A stretch of 64,000 nt of DNA from CAVSRC01 sp963798195 (GTDB taxonomy: Bacteria; Pseudomonadota; Alphaproteobacteria; Rhizobiales; Kaistiaceae). The notes under the pieces are model-generated. The model ran no database searches, was not told where the DNA came from, and saw nothing but the letters and a program-made list of their open reading frames with translations. The stretch is from positions 62,001-126,000 of the forward strand of contig CAWCSF010000005.1 in the NCBI GenBank assembly GCA_963798195.1, read 5' to 3'. Below, in pieces: positions 38,694-50,000 of this stretch (within the stretch, counting starts at the first letter, position 1; each line of letters opens with the position of its first letter). Position numbers and translations under genes: made by a program.

Positions 38694-39575
38694 ATGAGCG
38701 GACCGCCCAGCATTTTCGACCATGCCGTGCGCAACCAGAGGCGGCGGCGGGCTCTGCGGCGTCCGGTCGAAGGCGCGGATTTTCTCTTCCGGACGGTAGC
38801 CGAGGACATGGCCGACCGCCTGGCAGCGGTTCAGCGAAAATTCGCGCTCGCCGCAGAAATCGAGAGCCCGGCGCCATTCCTTTTCGCCACCGGTCAGGTG
38901 GAACGGGTCGTCCGCATGGACCGGCTGGCGGAGACGCGGCCGGATGTCGTTGGCGACACCGAGCGCCTGCCGTTCGCGCAGGGCAGTCTCGATCTCGCCG
39001 CGTCGGTCCTGTCGCTGCACTGGGTCGACGACCTGCCCGGCACACTCGCACAGGTGCGGCGCGCCCTGCGGCCCGATGGCTTGCTGATGGCGGCGCTGCT
39101 GGGTGGCGATACCCTGACCGAGTTGCGCCAGGCGCTGGCGATCGCCGAGTCCGAAGTTACCGGCGGCGCCTCGCCGCGCGTGGCGCCGTTCACCGATCTA
39201 CGTACGGCGGGCGCGCTGCTCCAGCGCGCCGGATTTGCCCTGCCGGTGATCGATCAGGACCGTCACGTCGTGCGCTACAACTCGGCGCTCCACCTAATGC
39301 ACGATCTTCGCGCCATGGGGGCGACCAACGTTCTGCGCGAACGCGATCGGCGGCCCCTGCGCCGCGACGTTCTCGCCCGAACAGTTGCGGTTTACGCCGA
39401 GCGCTTCGCCGACGCGGACGGACGCGTGCGCGCGACCTTCGACGTGATCTCGCTGTCGGGCTGGGCGCCACACGAGAGCCAGCAGAAGCCGCTGGCGCCG
39501 GGCAGCGCGAAGCAGCGCCTTGCGGATGCGCTGGGAACCGTGGAACGGCCGGCCGGAGAAAAGCCCGGGAACTGA
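38694..39575 (+). CDS. SAM-dependent methyltransferase, NDUFAF5/BioC-like
   Basis: A 293-residue class I methyltransferase. The N-terminal signature IFDHAVRNQRRRRA followed by DFLFRTVAEDMADRL is that of the group containing the mitochondrial complex I assembly factor NDUFAF5. Then come ERLPFAQGSLDLAASVLSLH and WVDDLPGTLAQVRRALRPDG. The canonical GxGxG SAM motif is weak. I chose ATG 38694 because it gives the conserved MSGPPSIFD start; the frame is open to 38658. It is divergent from comF and ends five bases from a convergent small gene. Confidence 0.86.
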   Translation: MSGPPSIFDHAVRNQRRRRALRRPVEGADFLFRTVAEDMADRLAAVQRKFALAAEIESPAPFLFATGQVERVVRMDRLAETRPDVVGDTERLPFAQGSLDLAASVLSLHWVDDLPGTLAQVRRALRPDGLLMAALLGGDTLTELRQALAIAESEVTGGASPRVAPFTDLRTAGALLQRAGFALPVIDQDRHVVRYNSALHLMHDLRAMGATNVLRERDRRPLRRDVLARTVAVYAERFADADGRVRATFDVISLSGWAPHESQQKPLAPGSAKQRLADALGTVERPAGEKPGN

Positions 39576-39579
39576 CCGC

Positions 39580-39846
39580 CTAGCGGTCGAGCATTTCCAG
39601 GATGTGGCGGATTTCGTCCGGCGACTTGTCGGGCTTCGCGATCGAGCCCGTGACGACCGGATCGACATCGGCCTTGCCGATGGTGATCGTGTCGGAATCG
39701 CGCGCCGAGAGACCACCGAGGAGAATGACGCCGACGCCGATGAGGGCCACCGCGATGGGCACGAAGGCCGTCAGACGCACGCGCACGGCGGACGCGGCAG
39801 CACCATCGGGCGGAAGCAAGGCATCGTTTGCAGAGCGGAGCGACAT
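39580..39846 (-). CDS. Small single-span membrane protein, unknown function
   Basis: An 88-residue protein with one hydrophobic helix (VPIAVALIGVGVILLGGLS), an Ala/Pro-rich N-terminus and a conserved-looking tail VTGSIAKPDKSPDEIRHILE. The tail is probably periplasmic. I do not recognise the family. An alternative TTG start at 39882 would give 100 residues. It is last in the ppiC-argJ-mutT run on the - strand, 60 bases or more after mutT. Confidence 0.6.
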   Translation of the reverse strand: MSLRSANDALLPPDGAAASAVRVRLTAFVPIAVALIGVGVILLGGLSARDSDTITIGKADVDPVVTGSIAKPDKSPDEIRHILEMLDR

Positions 39847-39906
39847 GAACCCATATCCGAACGCGCCGGCAAGCCGGCTCAATCCGGAGTCCAGTTTCGC
39901 CCAGAC

Positions 39907-40326
39907 CTATAAAAGATCGATTAACGCAGGGATCAGCGGCAAATCGGCCGGCGGCATCTGGTAGGAGCGGAGGTCCTTCGCCCGCACCCATTTCAACGCC
40001 TGCCCCTCGCGCCCCTGTACCGTTCCCTTCCAGCGCCGGCAGACGTAGAGCGGCATCAGCAGGTGGAAGTGCTCGTAGGCGTGGCTGGCGAAGGACAGGG
40101 GCGCCAGGCACGCCGCCGCGACATCGATGCCGAGTTCCTCGTCGAGTTCACGGATCAGAGACTGCTCCGGCGTCTCGCCATGCTCGATCTTGCCGCCGGG
40201 GAATTCCCAATAGCCTTCCAGCGCCTTGCCGGGCGGCCGCTGGGTGATCAGGACCCGCCCGTCGGCATCGATGAGGGCGCAGGCCGAGACCAGCACCACC
40301 GGGTTGGTTTCGCACCGGTCGCACAT
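39907..40326 (-). CDS. mutT: (Deoxy)nucleoside triphosphate pyrophosphohydrolase, MutT-type
   Basis: A 139-residue Nudix hydrolase that removes 8-oxo-dGTP. The Nudix box is complete (GGKIEHGETPEQSLIRELDE then ELGI), preceded by ITQRPPGKALEGYWEFPGG as in MutT. The C-terminus ALKWVRAKDLRSYQMPPAD also matches. It starts 14 bases after argJ ends, a common arrangement in Hyphomicrobiales. Confidence 0.93.
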   Translation of the reverse strand: MCDRCETNPVVLVSACALIDADGRVLITQRPPGKALEGYWEFPGGKIEHGETPEQSLIRELDEELGIDVAAACLAPLSFASHAYEHFHLLMPLYVCRRWKGTVQGREGQALKWVRAKDLRSYQMPPADLPLIPALIDLL

Positions 40327-40340
40327 GGCCCGTCGCGCCC

Positions 40341-41573
40341 TCAGCTCCGGTAGTCGCCGTTGATGGCGACGTATTCCTTGGTGAGATCGCAGGTCCAGAC
40401 CGTGTCGCTGCCCTTGCCGATACCGAGATCGACGGTGACAACGATGTGCGGCTTCTTCATCTCGGCGGAGGCGGCCTCCTCCGAGTAGTCCGCATCGCGC
40501 TCGCCTTTGACCGCAACGCGAATATCGCCGAACCAGATCGCCAGCCTGTCGCGCTCGGCCGGCTCGCCCGCCTTGCCGACCGCCATGACGATACGGCCCC
40601 AGTTGGCGTCCTCGCCGGCGACCGCCGTCTTCACCAGTGGCGAGTTGGCGATCGACATGCCGATACGGCGCGCCGATTTCTTCGACACCGCACCCCTGAT
40701 GCGGATTTCGACGAACTTGCGCGCGCCCTCGCCGTCACGCACGACCTGATGCGCCAGATCGCGCAGTACCTCGTTGAGCGCGGCACGGAAGGGCACAAGC
40801 CGGCGGTCGCGCGGATCTGTGATGCGCGGCGCGCCCTTGGCTGCCCCGGTCGCGAACAGAAGCAGCGTATCGGAGGTGGAGGTGTCGCTGTCGACAGTCA
40901 CCGCGTTGAACGTATCGACGACGCCCTTCGACAGCAGGCTCTGGAGCACCGGAGCGGCGATCGGCGCATCGGTCGCAACGAAGGACAGCATCGTCGCCAT
41001 ATCGGGCGCGATCATGCCGGCGCCCTTGGCGATGCCGTTGATGGTGACGATCGCGTCCCCGAGGGCAACCTGACGGGATGCGCCCTTGGGATAGGTGTCC
41101 GTGGTCATGATGGCCGCCGCGGCATCCCGCCACGGGCCGGGCTTCGCCCGCTTTGCCGTTTCCGCCAGGACGCCATCGAACTTGGCCGGGTCTAGCGGCT
41201 CGCCGATGACGCCGGTCGAGGCAAGATAAACCTGCTTCGGCGGGCAGTCGGCAACCTTTGCGGCCATGGCCGCCGAAAGACGTACGGTCTCGCGCCCACG
41301 CTTGCCGGTGAAGGCATTGGCGTTGCCCGAGTTGACGAGCAGCGCCCGCGCCTTGCCGACGGCGAGCGCCGCCTTGCACCACTCCACCGGCGCCGAGGGG
41401 CACTTCGACTGGGTGAAGACACCGGCGACCTCCGTGCCCTTGTCGAAGAGCATGAGCAGGACGTCCCGGCGGTTCTTGTATTTGATCCCGGCCTCGGCGG
41501 TGGCGAAACGCACACCGCCGATTTCGGGAAGCGCCGGAAATCCGGCCGGCGCCAGAGGAGAGACCGCGACCAC
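40341..41573 (-). CDS. argJ: Bifunctional glutamate N-acetyltransferase / amino-acid acetyltransferase ArgJ
   Basis: Transfers the acetyl group from N-acetylornithine to glutamate in the cyclic arginine pathway, and may acetylate glutamate from acetyl-CoA. The precursor self-cleaves before the Thr in GAGMIAPDMATMLSF, giving alpha and beta chains. Other signatures are LVNSGNANAFTGKRG and EDANWGRIVMAVGKAGE. The 410-residue length is standard. It follows the parvulin isomerase gene by 16 bases and precedes mutT. Confidence 0.95.
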   Translation of the reverse strand: MVAVSPLAPAGFPALPEIGGVRFATAEAGIKYKNRRDVLLMLFDKGTEVAGVFTQSKCPSAPVEWCKAALAVGKARALLVNSGNANAFTGKRGRETVRLSAAMAAKVADCPPKQVYLASTGVIGEPLDPAKFDGVLAETAKRAKPGPWRDAAAAIMTTDTYPKGASRQVALGDAIVTINGIAKGAGMIAPDMATMLSFVATDAPIAAPVLQSLLSKGVVDTFNAVTVDSDTSTSDTLLLFATGAAKGAPRITDPRDRRLVPFRAALNEVLRDLAHQVVRDGEGARKFVEIRIRGAVSKKSARRIGMSIANSPLVKTAVAGEDANWGRIVMAVGKAGEPAERDRLAIWFGDIRVAVKGERDADYSEEAASAEMKKPHIVVTVDLGIGKGSDTVWTCDLTKEYVAINGDYRS

Positions 41574-41589
41574 TGCCTCCCCCGCCGGA

Positions 41590-42486
41590 CTACTTCGCCG
41601 GTGCGGCGGGCGTGGCCGGCGCCGCCGGAGGCGCTGCAGGCCCGGGCGCGGGCGTCGGCTCGACGATCTCGACCTTCGCGTCCTCGCGAAGCTTCTTCAT
41701 CGTGGCGTCGAACAGCTCGGCGAACATCTCGTTACGCAACGCGGGGGCACGCGCCTCGAATGTCGGCGGCTCTTCCTTGCGAGTTTCCACGACCTTGATC
41801 ACGTGCCAGCCGAACTGCGACTGCACCGGCTCCTTGGTGTAGGTGCCGACCGGCAGCGCGATGACGGCGTCGGAGAACGGCTTCACCATCTGCGCCGGAT
41901 CGAAGAAACCGAGATCGCCACCGGCATCCTTGGACCCGGGATCCTTCGACTTCTCCTTGGCAATCGCGGCGAAGTCGCCGCCCTTGTCGAGATCGGCGAT
42001 GATCGCCTTCGCCTCGTCCTCGGTCTCCACCAGGATATGACTCGCGTGGTACTGATTGCCGGGTACGAATTTGGCGAGTTCCTCGTCGAAGCGCTTGTGG
42101 ACAGCCTCGTCGGTGATCGGGGCGACCACATTCGCGCGCACATATTCGACGTGCAGCGCCCGGTCGCGCGCCGCCTGGATACGTTCGGCCGCGGCCGGAT
42201 CCTTGTCGAGGCCCGCGCTTTCCGCGGCACGTGCCGCGAGCTTGATCTCAACCAGATGGTTGATTAGCTCTTCGCGGCGCTGCTCGGCGGGAATCCGCGC
42301 AAGCTGGTCGCGAAACTCCTGTGCGGCCATGCCCAGATCGGCCTGGGTGATCGGGGCACCATTGACACGGGCGACTACGTCGGTGCCCGCATCCTGGGCA
42401 AACGACAACTGGGAAACGGCGGTGACAAGCGTCGCGGCCAGCGCAACGGCAAGTCCACCCTGCCGGATTCGGGCGTTCACGGTCAT
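41590..42486 (-). CDS. Parvulin-type peptidyl-prolyl cis-trans isomerase (periplasmic)
   Basis: A 298-residue exported foldase. A signal peptide (RQGGLAVALAATLVTAVSQL then SFAQ) is followed by a SurA-N-like helical domain and a parvulin domain (about 145-235) with YHASHILVETEDEAKAII, GGDLGFFDPAQMVKPF and SQFGWHVIKV. A Pro/Ala tail ends the protein. It probably assists outer-membrane and periplasmic protein folding. The frame is open far upstream, to 43140, but that part is antisense to secA; ATG 42486 has GGAAG seven bases upstream and starts the signal peptide. It is divergent from secA, which exports such proteins. Confidence 0.93.
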   Translation of the reverse strand: MTVNARIRQGGLAVALAATLVTAVSQLSFAQDAGTDVVARVNGAPITQADLGMAAQEFRDQLARIPAEQRREELINHLVEIKLAARAAESAGLDKDPAAAERIQAARDRALHVEYVRANVVAPITDEAVHKRFDEELAKFVPGNQYHASHILVETEDEAKAIIADLDKGGDFAAIAKEKSKDPGSKDAGGDLGFFDPAQMVKPFSDAVIALPVGTYTKEPVQSQFGWHVIKVVETRKEEPPTFEARAPALRNEMFAELFDATMKKLREDAKVEIVEPTPAPGPAAPPAAPATPAAPAK

Positions 42487-42753
42487 ATCAAATCTTCCGT
42501 TCGGGTTGATGGGTGTCGCCCCTTCAACGCCTGAATTCAGGCCGCGAATGGCGATAATGAGGCGCGCCCCACGCCGTTGACATCGAATAGGCCCCCTCTT
42601 ATCTGTCTCCACGCTCGGCGTCCAGAACGCTTTGATCCGTGTGCGGTGACGACGGTGATGTTCCGCCGCCGCGCTCTCGCCCGGGCAGCGGTGGTCGGCA
42701 TTCGCGCCAGCGCCACGTCCCCCGGGGCACCTGAGCTCAAGGATTTTGTGATT

Positions 42754-45499
<2,746 letters not shown>

Positions 45500-45533
45500 T
45501 CGACGTCGCGCGCTTGCCGTTTCAGCGTTGTGA

Positions 45534-45550
45534 GGGCTGAGCCTCAGCCC
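45534..45550. terminator. Hairpin between secA and the L,D-transpeptidase gene
   Basis: A perfect seven-base stem GGGCTGA/TCAGCCC with a three-base loop lies between two convergent genes, 35 bases past the secA stop. No T-run follows, so its strength as an intrinsic terminator is doubtful. It overlaps the frameshift-corrected stop of the L,D-transpeptidase. Confidence 0.5.
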
Positions 45551-46835
45551 GAGGGTTCGGCTGTCGATTCCGGATCGCCGTCGCCCGGCCACAGGAACTT
45601 CTTGTTCACGAACTTGCCGACTGGCTGAATCTCCGGCGTCATGGCCGGCGTGATCTTGCCGGTATCGGCCGGCGTGCCGGCGGTGGTGCGGCAGCCGCCA
45701 TTGTAGGAATCGCGGCCTTCTTGGGCGCCGGCGTGGCCTTGGCGAGATCAGGCGCGGGCTTCGGCGCGGGCGGAACGTCGATCTTGGCCGCGGCGGCTTT
45801 CGACGGAACCTTGGCCGGCGTGATCGGCACGGCCGGTTCGGTCGCGGGCTGCGGCTGCGCGTTACCGAGCAGCCGGTCGATGATCGACGGGTTGGCCGCA
45901 CGCGCCGCCGCGCGACGCTCGGCTTCCGCGGCACGATCGGCGGCAGCCTGCCGCGCCTCGGAATCCTGCCGCGACTTGTCCTCCAGCATGGCCACTGCCT
46001 TGCTGAACTTGGCGTCGTCCTCGGCCTGCTTCCTGTCCAGCGCCGCCGTCAGGGCAGCCGGCGTGGTGTAGGCCGGACAGGACTGCGCGGCGCTGAACGT
46101 GGCGCCATTGGCATCGGCGTCGAAGACGTAGTGCTGGTCACAGACATCGACCTTTGGCGGCTTGTGCGTCAGCTCGAACGTGTCGTAGCCGACCTTCAGC
46201 ATGCGCCAGAATTCCATGTTCGAATTGTCGCGATGCCTGGCGAGATTTTCCGGGGTCATCCGGAACGGGAAAGCCTGGATCTGGAAGGAGGTCTGGCCGC
46301 CGCGGAACGAGTCGCGCGCCAGCGCAAAAATCTCGCCGGCGTCGGCGTCGGTCATCGAGTAGCAACCGGCCGACGAGCACGCGCCGTGGACCATCAGGTT
46401 GGACCCGGTGCGGCCGAGCGAACGATCGTAGGCGTTCGGATAGCCGATGTTGAACGAGAGATAGTAACTGGAGTTCGGGTTCATCTGCGCCGGCGTGACG
46501 GTGTAGAAGCCTTCCGGCGCCTGGCGGTCGCCTTCCTTCTTCTTCGGCCCGAGTTCGCCTGACCACTTGCAGATGTCGTAGGTCTTGAGCAGCGCGAACC
46601 TGCCGTCGCCCTGCTCCTTCCAGATTTCCATCTGCAACTCTTCCTTGAAGATGCGGATGAAGATCTGCGAGGTCGCCTTCATGCCGAGTTGCGACATCTT
46701 GGCAACCAGCGCACCGGGGACCGGCTTCTGTGCTTTCGGGAAGTTCGATGCGTTGCAGCCGGCGAGCACAACCAGCGCCGCCGTGAACAACGCGAACTTG
46801 CGCAATATTCCGACCGGGAATGGTCTGTTGGCCAT
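45544..46835 (-). pseudogene. L,D-transpeptidase (YafK-like) lipoprotein, probable 1-base frameshift near the C-terminus
   Basis: A lipoprotein signal peptide ends in VVLAGCNAS (lipobox LAGC). The YkuD-type domain (about 35-215) has the active-site motif with His in MVHGACSS and Cys in SAGCYSMTD. A helical Ala/Arg/Glu-rich stretch and a Pro/Ala/Lys tail follow. Such enzymes form 3-3 peptidoglycan cross-links or attach lipoproteins. As read, the frame stops at 45639 after ARRPIPARSRRP. The adjacent frame instead gives natural sequence GTPADTGKITPAMTPEIQP then VGKFVNKKFLWPGDGDPEST and a stop at 45544-45546. A single missing base around 45678-45690 would join them (430 residues). ATG 46835 has GGGAG upstream. 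Confidence 0.75.
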
Positions 46836-46997
46836 TCTCGCTCCCTGGGAACCGCCCTGACCCGCCCCACCCGGCTTAGACCGAGATTCCCATAGCCCTG
46901 TCAACCTTGACAGGAGGTTACCGGGAAGGCGTTCGCTCACTTTCGCGCGAGCGAAATCAATCATTCCGCGTCCATGCGGCAGGTTCGTGGCGAGCGA

Positions 46998-47951
46998 TCA
47001 GAGTACGCGTCCGATCGCGAGATACTTCTCGCGCCGCTGGCGGCGGATTTCCCCGGGCGGCAGGTTGTCGAGGGCATCGAGCGCCTCGGCGATGGCCTCG
47101 CCGGTCGCCTTGATCACCGCCTCGGGCTCGCGGTGCGCGCCACCGACGGGCTCTGCGATCACGCGATCCACGACCCCGAATTTCTGCAGATCCTCGGCGG
47201 TAATCTTCATGCCGGTAGCGGCGTCCTGAGCACGACTGGAATCGTGCCAAAGGATCGAGGCCGCGCCCTCTGGCGAAATTACTGTGTAGATCGAGTGCTC
47301 CAGCATCAGAACCTTGTTGGCCGTTGCGATGGCGATGGCGCCGCCGGAACCGCCCTCACCGATAACCACCGCGACGTTAGGCACGCCGAGATTGACGCAG
47401 GCTTCCGTCGATCGGGCGATGGCCTCAGCCTGGCCGCGCTCCTCGGCTTCGATGCCGGGATAGGCACCGGCAGTATCCACCAGAGCCACGACCGGCAAGC
47501 CGAAGCGGTCGGCAAGTTCCATCACACGAACCGCCTTGCGATAGCCCTCTGGCCGCGCCATGCCGAAATTGTGCCGGAGCCGGCTTTCGGTGTCGTTGCC
47601 CTTCTCGTGGCCGATCAGAGCGATCCGCTTGCCCCGGAAGAAACCGAGACCGGCGACGATGGCCGCGTCTTCGCCGAACTTGCGATCGCCGGCGAGCGGC
47701 GTGAAGTCCTCGATCAGCTGGCGGGCATAGTCGCTGGTGTGTGGGCGGTCGGGATGGCGGGCAACCTGCGTCTTCTGCCACGGCGACAGGCGGGCGTAGA
47801 TCTCGCCGAGAGCCTGGGCGGCCTTTGCCTCGAGCCTTGCGATTTCCTCGCCGATGGCGACGGCGTCGCCTTCCTTTTCCAGCGAGCGCAGCTCCTGCAC
47901 CTTGCCCTGCAGGTCGGCCACGGGTTTTTCAAATTCGAGGTAGCTGCGCAT
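46998..47951 (-). CDS. accA: Acetyl-CoA carboxylase carboxyltransferase subunit alpha
   Basis: Half of the carboxyltransferase that makes malonyl-CoA for fatty acid synthesis, pairing with AccD. The 317-residue length and sequence match: LEFEKPVADLQGKVQELRSL at the N-terminus, KGNDTESRLRHNFGMARPEG, VDTAGAYPGIEAEERGQAEA and VIGEGGSGGAIAIATANKVL (oxyanion-type Gly-Gly motif). It lies between xerD and the L,D-transpeptidase on the same strand. The 159-base gap to xerD presumably holds its promoter. Confidence 0.96.
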   Translation of the reverse strand: MRSYLEFEKPVADLQGKVQELRSLEKEGDAVAIGEEIARLEAKAAQALGEIYARLSPWQKTQVARHPDRPHTSDYARQLIEDFTPLAGDRKFGEDAAIVAGLGFFRGKRIALIGHEKGNDTESRLRHNFGMARPEGYRKAVRVMELADRFGLPVVALVDTAGAYPGIEAEERGQAEAIARSTEACVNLGVPNVAVVIGEGGSGGAIAIATANKVLMLEHSIYTVISPEGAASILWHDSSRAQDAATGMKITAEDLQKFGVVDRVIAEPVGGAHREPEAVIKATGEAIAEALDALDNLPPGEIRRQRREKYLAIGRVL

Positions 47952-48110
47952 CCGGTCTCGCGGAAAACAGGAAAATCACGGCGTTCGCCGCCGCCAACGG
48001 GCGAAAAATCGCGGCAAACTGACGTTAGCGCCCTTGAGTGTCAAGCAAACGCACAGACAACCTAACAGGCTGCCGTTGCCGGAACACCACCCCGCCGAAG
48101 AAAGGCCCGC

Positions 48111-49064
48111 CTACTTGCGCTCCCGCGCCAAAGGGTGGTGCTGATTCACCAGGGTCTTGAGCCGCTCGCCCAGAACATGGGTGTAAATCTGCGTCGTGGA
48201 GATATCGGCGTGGCCGAGCAACTGCTGCACGACGCGGAGGTCGGCGCCGTTCTGAAGCAGATGGCTCGCGAAGGCATGGCGCAGCACGTGCGGGGACACC
48301 TTGGCACTCGCAATGCCGGTGCGCGCGGCAAGATCCTTGAGGTCGCGGGCGAAGGCCTGGCGGGTGAGATGCCCGCTATCCCCGAAAGAGGGAAACAGCC
48401 AAGGCGTTTCGCCAAGGCCAGCCTCGACACAGGCGGCGCGGTAGGCCGCAACGGCGTCGCGGGCCTTGTCGGTAAGCGGCACGATGCGCTCATGACCGCC
48501 CTTGCCGCGTACCGTGAGATAGCGGACGTCCTTGCGCATCGCGGCCGCCTTCAGCGACACAAGCTCGGACACGCGGAGGCCGGTGGCGTAGAGCATTTCG
48601 ACCAGCGCGTGCAGGCGTAGCGCCCGAAGCCGCGCCGCTTCGGTCTCGCCGCCGGAGGCTTCCTCCCGCGCCCGGTCGAGCAGCCGCGTGACCTCGGCCT
48701 CGCTCAGCACGGACGGCAGGCTGGCGGGCCGTCGTGGTCCCTCGATGATTCCAGTCGGGTCGCTCTCGCGTACGCCTTCGCTCACCAGAAAGCGGTGAAA
48801 CTGACGAAGCGCGGAGAGCCGCCTGGCCGCGGATCGCGCCGCGAACCCGCGAATATCGAGATCGCTGAGGTAGGACCGGATCGCTTCGACCGTTGCTTTC
48901 TGGAAGCCGCTGCCGCGTTTGGCGAGGAAACGGCCGTAGTCCTCCAGGTCTCGCCGGTAAGACGACAGCGTGTTGAGCGCGGCGCCCCTCTCCGCGCTCA
49001 TCATCTCAAGAAAAGCCTCGATGTGGTGACCGGCGCCCGATTCCACCCGTGCGGCTCGCGCCAT
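48111..49064 (-). CDS. xerD: Site-specific tyrosine recombinase XerD
   Basis: With XerC it resolves chromosome dimers at dif. The SAM-like N-terminal domain (ALNTLSSYRRDLEDYGRFL) precedes the catalytic domain with Arg in YATGLRVSEL, Lys in VRGKGGHERIVPL, His-x-x-Arg in PHVLRHAFASHLL, His in LLGHADISTTQ and the nucleophile Tyr in IYTHVLGERL. ATG 49064 gives 317 residues; the frame is open further upstream but without family similarity. It begins two bases after the stop of a 48-residue membrane protein gene, as in related genomes. It is a housekeeping recombinase, not evidence of a mobile element. Confidence 0.94.
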   Translation of the reverse strand: MARAARVESGAGHHIEAFLEMMSAERGAALNTLSSYRRDLEDYGRFLAKRGSGFQKATVEAIRSYLSDLDIRGFAARSAARRLSALRQFHRFLVSEGVRESDPTGIIEGPRRPASLPSVLSEAEVTRLLDRAREEASGGETEAARLRALRLHALVEMLYATGLRVSELVSLKAAAMRKDVRYLTVRGKGGHERIVPLTDKARDAVAAYRAACVEAGLGETPWLFPSFGDSGHLTRQAFARDLKDLAARTGIASAKVSPHVLRHAFASHLLQNGADLRVVQQLLGHADISTTQIYTHVLGERLKTLVNQHHPLARERK

Positions 49065-49066
49065 GA

Positions 49067-49213
49067 CTAACGCGGCAGCAGCTTGTCGGCCGGCACACGC
49101 ACCGTCATTTCGCGCGTGTTGGGGCCGACAAAATTGGCGAGATAGACCATCGCCGCCCCACCGAGCGCCGCGAGAACCACCAGAACGATGAGGAATCGAA
49201 AGAGACTCGGCAT
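49067..49213 (-). CDS. Small membrane protein upstream of xerD
   Basis: A 48-residue protein: MPSLFRFLIVLVVLAALGGA begins one transmembrane helix, and a short periplasmic tail holds NFVGPNTREMTVRVPADKL. The reading frame is also open upstream to 49585, antisense to aroK, but ATG 49213 is the natural start. Its TAG ends two bases before the xerD ATG, so the two are co-transcribed. Small proteins with a similar VxPxxREMxVRxP tail occur upstream of xerD in Hyphomicrobiales as I recall; function unknown. Confidence 0.72.
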   Translation of the reverse strand: MPSLFRFLIVLVVLAALGGAAMVYLANFVGPNTREMTVRVPADKLLPR

Positions 49214-49394
49214 GGCACTCCGGCGGCCGCACGCCGCGTTGACCGGGAAGTTAGGCGGTTCCAGCCGCCCGCATTCTCGACAATAGCCCCGCGAACGCAA
49301 GCTTTGCCGGGGGTTAACCGGCCCGTGCCTTGACACGGTGGGGGTAAACCGGCTCTTACCTCGCGCGCAACAGGCACGATTGGGCGAGGGAGCC

Positions 49395-49997
49395 GTGGCG
49401 AAAGCCGGACTGGCGCGGGAAAGGACTGAACCGCTCGAGACGAGGGTTTCTCGCCTTCTGAATGGGCGGACTCTGGTCATGGTCGGCATGATGGGCGCGG
49501 GCAAGTCGTCCGTGGGCCGCCGCCTCGCCAATCGCCTCGGCATGAGCTTCGTCGACGCGGACAGCGAGATCGAGCTGGCTGCCAACGCTTCAATCCCGGA
49601 AATCTTCGAACAGCACGGCGAGGCCTATTTTCGCGACGGCGAGCGCCGGGTCATCCAGCGCCTGCTTGACGGCCGGCCCAAGGTGCTTGCCACCGGCGGT
49701 GGCGCTTTCATCCAGCCGGAGACCCGCGCCGCGATCCAGGCGGCCGGCATTTCCATCTGGCTGAAGGCCGACCGCGATCTGCTGCTGGCGCGCGTCAAGC
49801 GCCGCTCCAACCGGCCGCTGCTGAAGACGGCCGATCCAGCGACGACCATCGACCAGCTGATCGCGGAGCGCTACCCCGTCTACGAGAAGGCCGACATCCA
49901 GGTGCAATCCCGCGATGTGGCGCACGACGTGGTGATTGACGACATTCTCTCGGCACTCGCCGACTATCTCGGCCGGGAGGCGGTTGCGGAGGCCTGA
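49395..49997 (+). CDS. aroK: Shikimate kinase
   Basis: Phosphorylates shikimate at the 3-OH in aromatic amino acid synthesis. The P-loop is MVGMMGAGKSSVGRRLA, shikimate-binding Asp is in SFVDADSEIE, and then come YFRDGERRVI and VLATGGGAFIQPETR. GTG 49395 follows GGCGAGG and gives 200 residues; a GTG at 49338 is an alternative. It precedes aroB by three bases, the usual aroK-aroB order, and is divergent from the small gene and xerD. Confidence 0.93.
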   Translation: MAKAGLARERTEPLETRVSRLLNGRTLVMVGMMGAGKSSVGRRLANRLGMSFVDADSEIELAANASIPEIFEQHGEAYFRDGERRVIQRLLDGRPKVLATGGGAFIQPETRAAIQAAGISIWLKADRDLLLARVKRRSNRPLLKTADPATTIDQLIAERYPVYEKADIQVQSRDVAHDVVIDDILSALADYLGREAVAEA

Positions 49998-50000
49998 CCG

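Noticed and set aside
48111..49064. XerD as a phage or island integrase
   Set aside because: Housekeeping XerD motifs and neighbours (accA, aroK), no att repeats or mobile genes.
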